64,000 nucleotides of DNA from Streptomyces pyxinae (GTDB lineage: Bacteria > Actinomycetota > Actinomycetes > Streptomycetales > Streptomycetaceae): the NCBI RefSeq assembly GCF_024756275.1, contig NZ_JANUGQ010000007.1, forward strand, positions 186,001 through 250,000. Direction: 5' to 3'. The notes below the pieces were generated by a model. The model saw only the letters and a list, made by a program, of their open reading frames with translations. It had not been told where the DNA came from and searched no databases. The position numbers and the translations under genes were made by a program. Position 1 is the first letter of the stretch; each line of letters begins with the position of its first letter. Positions 43,306 through 50,641 of this stretch are shown piece by piece.

Positions 43306-43869
43306 ATGGCGCTCCCGCAGCCCGAACCCGGGGAGCTGCTGCCTCGGTGGGCTCCACCCCGGGGCGCACTCGCCACCACCGCCTGTATGGAAACCCTCCA
43401 AGTCGGCTATCTCCACGCGGTCGCGGCCGCCGCCGGCTGCTCGCTCGCCCAGCCCTTTCCGGACAACGGCATCGACTGGCACGTGAGTCACGGCGCCCCC
43501 GGCCACACCGTGGACGACGAGGTGACCATCAAGATCCAGCTCAAGTGCACGTACCAGATCCCCCCGCGCCCGCCGGGGCCCGCGTTCTCCTTCACCCTCG
43601 ACAACGCCCACCTGGTGAAGCTGGCCCGCACCCCGGTCGCGGTGCACAAGATCCTGGTCGTGATGCTCGTCCCGCGCAGCCAGGAGGACTGGCTGCGGGC
43701 CGGGCACGACCGGCTCGACCTCAGGCACTGCTGCTACTGGACCAATCTGGCCGGACACCCGGTCACCGGACGGCGCCGCACCACCGTGCGGGTGCCGACG
43801 AACCGCATCTTCGACGACCGGGCGCTCCGCGGGATCATGGGCCGGGTCGGGGCGGGAGGGAGACCCTGA
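43306..43869 (+). CDS. DUF4365-family protein
   Basis: 187 aa. It shows TACMETLQVGYLHAVAAAAG, then DWHVSHGAPG, VTIKIQLKCTYQIPP, AFSFTLDNAHLVKLART and KILVVMLVPRSQEDWL. The E...D...QLKCT pattern resembles the PD-(D/E)xK-like core proposed for DUF4365, so a nuclease fold is possible but unproven. ATG 43306. TGATG overlap with the following 457-aa gene, so the two are co-translated and may act together. Confidence 0.8.
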   Translation: MALPQPEPGELLPRWAPPRGALATTACMETLQVGYLHAVAAAAGCSLAQPFPDNGIDWHVSHGAPGHTVDDEVTIKIQLKCTYQIPPRPPGPAFSFTLDNAHLVKLARTPVAVHKILVVMLVPRSQEDWLRAGHDRLDLRHCCYWTNLAGHPVTGRRRTTVRVPTNRIFDDRALRGIMGRVGAGGRP

Positions 43870-45242
43870 TGCACCGGCCGACCGACGGGCCCGGACGGCC
43901 CGGCCCCGAGCACCCCGAGCCTCCCGAGCGGCTTGAGTACCCCGAGCGCCCCGCGTACCTTCCGGACGCCGAGGGCGGCGGGCCCCGCGATGCCGGCGAC
44001 CCCGGCGGCCCCGGTACCGCGCCGTTCCGGCGTACCGGGGCCTTCGACCCCGCGCCGACCCCGCCGGTCGACCCCGCCCGGGTCGATCCCCGGGTACTCG
44101 GCGCCCTGCTGGACCGGCACGGCTGGCGCAGACGCGGCGCGGCGGACGGGGCGTACAGCCGCTGGACCCCGCCCGACCCGGCCGCGGGGCCGGCCAGTCT
44201 GCTGGTGCCCGAGAGCCGGGCCTACCCGGACTGCGACGACCTGCTGGGCGAGGCCCTCACCGCGCTCGCCCGCTGCGGCGCCCCCGCCGCCCGCGAGGTG
44301 CTCACCGGGCTCACCGTGCCCAGCGACGAGATCCGCTGGTGGCGCGAGGTGCCGCCGGGTCCGTCCGGTGCCGTTCCCTGGACCGGCCAGGAGCAGCTGC
44401 GCGCCGCCGCCCGGGGGATGCTGCTGGCCGGCGCCCTCGCCGCCTGCGACCGGGCCGGCTACCACGGCGCCCGGCACCGGCGGCGGGCCCGCGCCTTCCT
44501 GGACGGGGTGCTGGTCGGCGCCGCCCCGGACGGCCGGGGCCTCACCGCCTTCGTGCCGGTCACCCCCGGCCGGGCGGTCACCGCGCGGCTGCACCGGGCG
44601 CTCACCGCCGCCCGGGACGCGGTGGACTACCAGCGCACGGCCGGCGGCTTCGACGTGCCCGGGGTCTCCGGCGCCCCGGGCGCCTTCGCCGCCTTCGACG
44701 CGGCCGTGGCGGCGGGCGTCAGCCGGGAGCTGACCGAGGCGCTGGTCGCCCTGGTGCGGGGCACCGAGGGAGCGGGCGTCGCCCTCGCCTGGGCACCCGC
44801 CGCCGGAGTGCCGGACGGCTGCGCGGCCCGGCCGGAACCGGTGGAGTTCTCGCCCGGCGACCTCCCCGCCCTCCGCGAGGCGGGCGCCCGCTATCTGCGC
44901 GACGAGCCCTCGGTGCCGGTGCGGCTGACCGGCGCCGTGGTGCGGCTGCGCAGGTCCGGCCCGGACGGCGCCGGCACGGTACGGCTCCGGGTGCTGGCCG
45001 GCGCCGATGTGCCGCAGGTCCGGGTCACCCTGGACCCGGAGGCGTACCGCACCGCCGGGCACGCCCATCTGGCCGGGCTGCCGCTGCGGGTGTCCGGGCG
45101 GCTGGAGAGCCGGGGCGGCTTCCGCCGGCTGACCGATGCCTCCGGCGTGGCCCCGGTCCGGGTGGACCCGGCCGAGCGGGAGCGGCTGCTCAAGGCGCTG
45201 CGCGCGGACGACCCGGGGGAGGCGGGGGTGCTGGAGGGGTAG
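43869..45242 (+). CDS. Conserved 457-aa protein of unknown function
   Basis: Pro/Gly-rich first ~65 residues, then an ordered region: DPRVLGALLDRHGWRRRG, WTPPDPAAGPASLLVP, then RAYPDCDDLLGEALTALARCG, EIRWWREVPPGPSGA and a central helical Ala-rich segment. The C-terminus (VRLTGAVVRLRRSGPDGAGT; HLAGLPLRVSGRLESRGGFR) looks like a beta-rich fold with RxSG repeats. No known domain recognised. It overlaps and is coupled to the DUF4365 gene; a paired system is conceivable, but I recall this pair in the core genome of many streptomycetes. Confidence 0.75.
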   Translation: MHRPTDGPGRPGPEHPEPPERLEYPERPAYLPDAEGGGPRDAGDPGGPGTAPFRRTGAFDPAPTPPVDPARVDPRVLGALLDRHGWRRRGAADGAYSRWTPPDPAAGPASLLVPESRAYPDCDDLLGEALTALARCGAPAAREVLTGLTVPSDEIRWWREVPPGPSGAVPWTGQEQLRAAARGMLLAGALAACDRAGYHGARHRRRARAFLDGVLVGAAPDGRGLTAFVPVTPGRAVTARLHRALTAARDAVDYQRTAGGFDVPGVSGAPGAFAAFDAAVAAGVSRELTEALVALVRGTEGAGVALAWAPAAGVPDGCAARPEPVEFSPGDLPALREAGARYLRDEPSVPVRLTGAVVRLRRSGPDGAGTVRLRVLAGADVPQVRVTLDPEAYRTAGHAHLAGLPLRVSGRLESRGGFRRLTDASGVAPVRVDPAERERLLKALRADDPGEAGVLEG

Positions 45243-45278
45243 CCCGCAGCTCTACGGCGGCGGTGCGCCGGGCGCGGC

Positions 45279-45560
45279 CACCGGGAACCACGCGGGCACC
45301 GGCACCGGCACCCGGGGAGGACGGGACTGGACGGGCCGGTGCCGGGAACCGCTCGGGCACCGGCACCGGCACCCGGGAGGACGGGACCGGACGGGCCCGG
45401 TGCCAGGAACCACGCGGGCCAGCACCGGCACCCGGGGAGGAACGGGACTGGACGGGCCGGGTGCCGGGAACCGCTCGGGCACCGGCACCCGGGAGGGCGG
45501 GAGCCGCGCGGGACCGGCTCCGGCACCCAGGGAGGACGGGGCCGGACGGGCCCGGTGCCG
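45279..45560. repeat. Imperfect ~60-bp tandem repeat, about 4.5 copies
   Basis: Units begin about 45279, 45338, 45398 and 45459, each carrying GGGAACCRCKCGGGC, then ACCGGCACCCGG, then GAGGACGGGACTGGACGGGCC-like sequence (split here), with single-base slips between copies. Located 200-480 bp upstream of thrS. Confidence 0.85.
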
Positions 45561-45699
45561 GGGGCCACGGGGAACCGGGGCCGGCGGCCAGGAGGAACCG
45601 GTGCCGGGTGGCCGCGCGGACCAGGGTCGGTGCCGGGGCCGGGGAGGAAGCGTGCGGGGGCAAACCGTTTCGCGGGCGGGGCGGGCCGCTCGGTACCAT

Positions 45700-45733
45700 C
45701 TGAAGCCGTAGTGGCTACCCACTACGGCTTCAG
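45700..45733 (+). promoter_or_regulatory. Perfect hairpin in the thrS leader
   Basis: CTGAAGCCGTAGTGG (45700-45714), loop CTAC, CCACTACGGCTTCAG (45719-45733): 15 perfect base pairs, ending 17 bp before the AGGAG ribosome site and 28 bp before the GTG start. No T-run follows, so it is more likely a translational or autoregulatory element than a terminator. In E. coli, ThrRS represses its own mRNA through a tRNA-like leader hairpin; a similar role is a guess. Confidence 0.6.
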
Positions 45734-45761
45734 AGCTCCCCCTTCCAGTCAGGAGAACCCG

Positions 45762-47738
45762 GTGTCAGACGTCCGTGTGATCATCCAACGCGATTCCGAG
45801 CGGGAAGAGCGCGTGGTGACGACGGGCACTACCGCCGCCGACCTCTTCTCCGGGGAGCGCACCGTCGTCGCCGCCCGGGTGGCCGGGCAGCTCAAGGACC
45901 TCAGCCACGAGGTCGCGGACGGCGAGACCGTCGAGCCGGTCGAGATCTCCTCGCCGGACGGTCTCGACATCCTGCGTCACTCCACCGCCCATGTGATGGC
46001 CCAGGCCGTGCAGGAGCTCTTCCCCGAGGCCAAGCTCGGCATCGGCCCGCCGGTCCGGGACGGCTTCTACTACGACTTCGACGTCGCGCGCCCCTTCACC
46101 CCCGACGACCTCAAGGCCGTCGAGAAGAAGATGCAGGAGATCCAGAAGCGCGGCCAGCGCTTCGCCCGCCGGGTGGTGAGCGACGACGCCGCCCGCGAGG
46201 AGCTGGCGGACGAGCCGTACAAGCTGGAGCTGATCGGCCTCAAGGGCAACGCCTCCAGCGAGGACGGCGCCAGTGTCGAGGTGGGCGGCGGCGAGCTGAC
46301 CATCTACGACAACCTGGACGCCAAGACGGGCGAGCTGTGCTGGAAGGACCTCTGCCGGGGCCCGCACCTGCCGACCACCCGGAACATCCCGGCGTTCAAG
46401 CTGATGCGCAACGCCGCCGCCTACTGGCGCGGCAGCGAGAAGAACCCGATGCTCCAGCGCATCTACGGCACCGCCTGGCCGTCCAAGGACGAGCTCAAGG
46501 CCCACCTCGACTTCCTCGCCGAGGCCGAGAAGCGCGACCACCGCAAGCTCGGCAACGAGCTGGACCTCTTCTCCGTCCCGGACGAGATCGGCTCCGGCCT
46601 CGCGGTCTTCCATCCCAAGGGCGGCATCATCCGCCGGACCATGGAGGACTACTCCCGCCGGCGGCACGAGGAGGAGGGGTACGAGTTCGTCTACACCCCG
46701 CACGCCACCAAGGGGCGGCTCTTCGAGACCTCGGGCCACCTGGACTGGTACGCCGACGGCATGTACCCGCCCATGCAGCTCGACGAGGGCGTGGACTACT
46801 ACCTCAAGCCCATGAACTGCCCGATGCACAACCTGATCTTCGACGCGCGCGGCCGTTCCTACCGCGAACTGCCGCTGCGTCTCTTCGAGTTCGGGACGGT
46901 GTACCGGTACGAGAAGTCCGGCGTGGTGCACGGGCTGACCCGCGCCCGCGGCTTCACCCAGGACGACGCGCACATCTACTGCACCAAGGAGCAGATGGCG
47001 GAGGAGCTGGACCGCACCCTCACCTTCGTCCTCAACCTGCTGCGCGACTACGGTCTGACCGACTTCTACCTGGAGCTCTCCACCAAGGACGAGACCAAGT
47101 TCGTCGGCTCGGACGAGGCGTGGGAGGAGGCCACCGAGACCCTGCGCCAGGTGGCCGAGCGGCAGAACCTCCCGCTCGTCCCGGACCCGGGCGGCGCGGC
47201 CTTCTACGGCCCGAAGATCTCGGTGCAGTGCAAGGACGCCATCGGCCGGACCTGGCAGATGTCCACGGTCCAGCTCGACTTCAACCTGCCGGACCGGTTC
47301 GACCTGGAGTACACCGCCGCCGACGGCACCAAGCAGCGGCCCGTCATGATCCACCGGGCGCTGTTCGGCTCCATCGAGCGGTTCTTCGCGGTGCTCCTGG
47401 AGCACTACGCGGGCGCCATGCCGCCGTGGCTGGCCCCGGTCCAGGCGGTCGGCATCCCGGTCGGTGACGCGCATGTCGACTATCTGCGGGAGTTCGCCGC
47501 CGACGCGAAGAAGAAGGGCCTGCGGGTGGAGGTGGACGCCTCCTCCGACCGGATGCAGAAGAAGATCCGCAACCAGCAGAAGCAGAAGGTGCCGTTCATG
47601 GTCATCGTCGGCGACGACGACATGAACGCCGGCACGGTCTCCTTCCGCTACCGGGACGGCTCCCAGGAGAACGGCATCCCGCGCGAGGAGGCGCTGGCGA
47701 AGCTGGCCGACGTGGTGGAGCGGCGCGTCCAGGTCTGA
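45762..47738 (+). CDS. thrS: Threonyl-tRNA synthetase
   Basis: 658 aa. Charges tRNA-Thr. Domains: N1/TGS (~1-65), N2 editing domain ([21 protein letters not shown] near 75-95, with Cys and His of the editing site in [13 protein letters not shown] near 195), class II catalytic core (~250-540) and C-terminal anticodon domain (~545-650). Zinc ligands: Cys in [11 protein letters not shown] near 350, then a His in [11 protein letters not shown] and another in [22 protein letters not shown] 45762 has AGGAG 6 bp upstream. A strong leader hairpin (45700-45733) suggests post-transcriptional control. Confidence 0.97.
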   Translation: MSDVRVIIQRDSEREERVVTTGTTAADLFSGERTVVAARVAGQLKDLSHEVADGETVEPVEISSPDGLDILRHSTAHVMAQAVQELFPEAKLGIGPPVRDGFYYDFDVARPFTPDDLKAVEKKMQEIQKRGQRFARRVVSDDAAREELADEPYKLELIGLKGNASSEDGASVEVGGGELTIYDNLDAKTGELCWKDLCRGPHLPTTRNIPAFKLMRNAAAYWRGSEKNPMLQRIYGTAWPSKDELKAHLDFLAEAEKRDHRKLGNELDLFSVPDEIGSGLAVFHPKGGIIRRTMEDYSRRRHEEEGYEFVYTPHATKGRLFETSGHLDWYADGMYPPMQLDEGVDYYLKPMNCPMHNLIFDARGRSYRELPLRLFEFGTVYRYEKSGVVHGLTRARGFTQDDAHIYCTKEQMAEELDRTLTFVLNLLRDYGLTDFYLELSTKDETKFVGSDEAWEEATETLRQVAERQNLPLVPDPGGAAFYGPKISVQCKDAIGRTWQMSTVQLDFNLPDRFDLEYTAADGTKQRPVMIHRALFGSIERFFAVLLEHYAGAMPPWLAPVQAVGIPVGDAHVDYLREFAADAKKKGLRVEVDASSDRMQKKIRNQQKQKVPFMVIVGDDDMNAGTVSFRYRDGSQENGIPREEALAKLADVVERRVQV

Positions 47739-47762
47739 GCACCGCACGCGTTTCCGCTGCCT

Positions 47763-47802
47763 GCCGCGAGGGGCGGCCCTGTCCGGGGCCGCCCCTCGCG
47801 GC
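47763..47802 (+). terminator. Terminator after thrS
   Basis: Perfect 16-bp arms GCCGCGAGGGGCGGCC (47763-47778) and GGCCGCCCCTCGCGGC (47787-47802), 8-nt loop. Confidence 0.9.
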
Positions 47803-47825
47803 GTGCTCGGTCACCCGTACGGAAT

Positions 47826-48386
47826 ATGCTGGCCCGCATGACGACTGAGCCGGAACAGCAGATCGGAGTCGGGACGCCTGACGCGTTCCAGCGCCTGTGG
47901 ACGCCCCACCGGATGGCGTACATCCAGGGGGAGAACAAGCCCACCGGCCCGGGTGCCGACGACGGCTGCCCGTTCTGCTCGATCCCGTCCAAATCCGACG
48001 AGGACGGGCTGGTCGTCGCCCGGGGCGAGAAGGTCTACGCCGTGCTCAACCTCTACCCCTACAACGGCGGTCATCTGATGATCGTCCCGTTCCGGCATCT
48101 GGCGGACTACACCGAGCTGGACGACGCCGAGACGGCCGAGCTGGCCGAGTTCACCAAGCAGGCGATGACGGCGCTGCGCACCGCCTCGGGCGCGCACGGT
48201 TTCAACATCGGGCTCAACCAGGGCGCGGCGGCGGGCGCGGGGATCGCCGCCCATCTGCACCAGCACATCGTGCCGCGCTGGGGTGGTGACACCAACTTCA
48301 TGCCGGTGGTCGCCGCCACCAAGGTGCTGCCGCAGCTCCTCGCGGACACCCGCCGGATGCTGGCCGACGCCTGGCCGGTCCGCTGA
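47826..48386 (+). CDS. HIT-family (histidine triad) nucleotide hydrolase
   Basis: 186 aa. Hydrolyses dinucleoside polyphosphates or nucleotidyl-phosphoramidates. Zinc-type CPFCSIPSK near residue 48-56, VLNLYPYNGGHLMIVP near 74 and the histidine triad HLHQHIVPRW near 139-148. Resembles the actinobacterial AP4A hydrolase group placed next to thrS, and it sits before a membrane gene and PIM genes further on. ATG 47826; ATG 47838 also possible. Confidence 0.9.
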   Translation: MLARMTTEPEQQIGVGTPDAFQRLWTPHRMAYIQGENKPTGPGADDGCPFCSIPSKSDEDGLVVARGEKVYAVLNLYPYNGGHLMIVPFRHLADYTELDDAETAELAEFTKQAMTALRTASGAHGFNIGLNQGAAAGAGIAAHLHQHIVPRWGGDTNFMPVVAATKVLPQLLADTRRMLADAWPVR

Positions 48387-48530
48387 TCCATGAATCTTTT
48401 GATCTTTCTGGATCGCTGATCTTCCGAGCCGCTGATCCCGCCCGGTCCCGCCCGGGTCCCGTGGGATCCGCCTGACGGTTGTTCCGTACCGGGCGCGTAC
48501 GCCTCCGCCCCGTACCGGTGCTCCGGACGC

Positions 48531-48570
48531 GCCCCGGCCCCCGTGCTCGGAAGATCACGGGGGCCGGGGC
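48531..48570. terminator. Terminator between HIT gene and leftward 554-aa gene
   Basis: Perfect 15-bp arms GCCCCGGCCCCCGTG (48531-48545) and CACGGGGGCCGGGGC (48556-48570), 10-nt loop, between convergent genes. Confidence 0.88.
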
Positions 48571-48612
48571 ACGTCCTGCGGGGCCGGAGCCGTACGGGTA
48601 CGGGGGGAGCCG

Positions 48613-50277
48613 TCAGGCGTCGTAGGCGTCGGCGCGGCGGGGGGACGGGTCCTGGACGCTGCCGCTGAGGACCATGGACCGGTTGCTGAACCGCTCGGTG
48701 TCCACCCCGTGGTCGTCCAGCGTCCTGATGGTCGCCCGGTGCACGGCGCGCATCACCGGGGTCGCCGCGCGGATGGCGTCGTCGGCCATGAACCGGTGGC
48801 GCCAGGGCTGGTCGGCCCAGGCGTGCCGCAGGCCGAACGGCTCGGGCAGCACCAGCTTGCCGCCGAGGTGGTCGAGGACCGGCGGGAACCAGGTGAGCGG
48901 GGCGCGGGCGGCCAGCCGTACCACCTCGTTGGTCTCCACCAGCGGCAGCGGGATCGTCTTGGTCTCCCAGAACCGGACGGACTTGGAGACGGTCCTGGAC
49001 TTGGGGCTCGGCTTGGTGGTGAACAGCGGGTGCACCGGGCCCAGGGCGTGGCCGGTCACCTCGATCCGCAGGGTGTGCAGCAGCGCCGTCACGGTGACCA
49101 TCATGGTCAGGACCAGCTGCCCGTCCCAGAGGACGAACTGCACGCCCAGATAGTGCCGGTCGCCCTTGCCGAACTGGTTCTCGTTGCAGATGCGCTGTAT
49201 CTCGTGCGGCTTCACCTGGAAGCCGACCACGTTCTCGCTCGCCGGGCGGGCCACCGCCGCGGCGCCCTCCCCGACCGGGGAGACGATCCAGTGGTTGACC
49301 ACCGGCGTCGGGAAACCGGTCTTCAGCGTGCCGCGCTCCAGCAGCTTGAGCTCGTCGTGGATGGGCCGGATCACGTCCCAGGTCCGGAAGGCGTGGATCT
49401 CCCGCCCCTCCTGGGGGACCAGTTCCTCGGCCAGCTGCCAGCTGCCCCAGCGGGTGCCCATGCCCAGTATTCCCTTGGGCCCGGCGTAGAAGACGACATT
49501 GGAGCGCTGCTCGGCGCCGAGCTTCGCCAGCGACTGGCGCAGTTCCTCGGCGGCGGTCTCGCCCGGGTTCTGGGGCACCGCCTCGGGGAGCTTCGGGCCG
49601 ACCGCGCCACCCGTCAGCAGCGACTCCCAGTGCGCCCGCAGCGTCTGCGCGGTCTTCTCGCAGACCCGCTTGGCGAGGAACCAGCCGATCACCGGAGCGA
49701 CGAACATCACCCGCAGATAGATCGCCGGCAGCCCGCCGAACGGCATCCGGACCCAGAAGAGCACCGCCAGCACCCCCACCGCGAGCACCATCGCGGTGCC
49801 CAGCGCCCCGGCGCCCTTGTTGGAGGCGCCCGAGAGCGTGCGGCGGAGCTGGAAGACGGCGAGCCAGATCAGCAGACCGGGCAGGAAGACCACACCGAAA
49901 CCGACGGTGATCAGGGTGAGCGTCCGGTCCCGCCGCCGCCGGACGCGGTTGGCGGCCAGGCAGTGCTCCACCACCGGCTGCGGCTCGGTGCCGAAGGACT
50001 GGATCAGCGGCGCCCGCGCGCCGCCGAGCATCCGCGCCTGCACCGCGCGCGCGAACGCCTCGCCGAGATTGGGCTCGAAGAGACTGAACCGGCCTTTGAC
50101 GACGGTCGACTTGTGCACGTCGTTGTCGGCCTTGAGGATCTCCTCGACCGGACCGTCGCGGTACGCGGCGGAGGCGAGCGCGTTCGTCGCCACGGTCCCG
50201 CCGCCCGAGCCCTGGATCGGGACCTGCGCCCCGACGCCGAAACTCTCACTTGTCACTGCCGTCACTGCCGCCCCCAT
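48613..50277 (-). CDS. Large conserved membrane protein, unknown function
   Basis: 554 aa from ATG 50277 (or 547 aa from GTG 50256, which would begin TSESFGVGAQV). A cytoplasmic N-terminus (GSGGGTVATNALASAAYRDG; SLFEPNLGEAFARAVQ) is followed by three membrane helices: LTLITVGFGVVFLPGLLIWL (~100-120), ALGTAMVLAVGVLAVLFWV (~138-156) and IYLRVMFVAPVIGWFLAKR. A long mixed region follows, with SNVVFYAGPKGILGMGTRWG, DRHYLGVQFVLWDGQLVLTM (possibly a fourth helix) and RHAWADQPWRHRFMADDAIR near the end. I recall close streptomycete homologues but no known domain or function. Confidence 0.8.
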   Translation of the reverse strand: MGAAVTAVTSESFGVGAQVPIQGSGGGTVATNALASAAYRDGPVEEILKADNDVHKSTVVKGRFSLFEPNLGEAFARAVQARMLGGARAPLIQSFGTEPQPVVEHCLAANRVRRRRDRTLTLITVGFGVVFLPGLLIWLAVFQLRRTLSGASNKGAGALGTAMVLAVGVLAVLFWVRMPFGGLPAIYLRVMFVAPVIGWFLAKRVCEKTAQTLRAHWESLLTGGAVGPKLPEAVPQNPGETAAEELRQSLAKLGAEQRSNVVFYAGPKGILGMGTRWGSWQLAEELVPQEGREIHAFRTWDVIRPIHDELKLLERGTLKTGFPTPVVNHWIVSPVGEGAAAVARPASENVVGFQVKPHEIQRICNENQFGKGDRHYLGVQFVLWDGQLVLTMMVTVTALLHTLRIEVTGHALGPVHPLFTTKPSPKSRTVSKSVRFWETKTIPLPLVETNEVVRLAARAPLTWFPPVLDHLGGKLVLPEPFGLRHAWADQPWRHRFMADDAIRAATPVMRAVHRATIRTLDDHGVDTERFSNRSMVLSGSVQDPSPRRADAYDA

Positions 50278-50410
50278 CGCCGCGTCCGCCACCGTGGCAT
50301 CCGTCGCCCTCTCCCGCCACTGCGCCCGTTCCCAACGCCCGTAGCCCGTACACCTGCTGAGCGGGGCACTACAGCGTATCCGCGTCCCGTCGCCCGCGTC
50401 AGGAGACGGC

Positions 50411-50520
50411 CGAATGCCGCCCCCGGGAGTGCCGGATGCCGCCCCTCGGGGATGCCGGAAGCCGCCGCCGGAGACGCTGAACGCCGCCGCCGGGGATGCC
50501 GGAAGCCGGCGCCCGGGAGC
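50411..50520. repeat. 22-23-bp minisatellite, five copies
   Basis: Units at 50411, 50433, 50456, 50478 and 50500 with the pattern CGRAWGCCGCC-C-CGGGGATGC. Lies in the 364-bp gap between two leftward genes, just upstream of the 554-aa membrane protein; no gene is seen in the gap. Confidence 0.9.
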
Positions 50521-50641
50521 CGCCACCCGGGAGCGCGGAAGTCGCGGCCCGGCGCCCGGGGTCCGGGCCGTTCCCCGTACCAGGAACGGCCCGGCCTCCG
50601 CCCGCCGCCGGTGCCGGCCGGCCGTGCCCCGGCCGCGTCCC

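Larger units (their letters stand above)
45243..45761. other. 519-bp thrS leader region with repeats and hairpin
   Basis: No protein-coding gene. It contains a ~60-bp tandem repeat (45279-45560), a perfect 15-bp hairpin (45700-45733) and the ribosome site AGGAG (45751-45755). A frame open through the repeats into thrS is a by-product of the repeat composition. Confidence 0.7.

Noticed and set aside
45190..45722. Frames through the 60-bp repeats, including an N-terminal extension of ThrRS
   Set aside because: Repeat-driven open frames; ThrRS starts normally at GTG 45762 with AGGAG.
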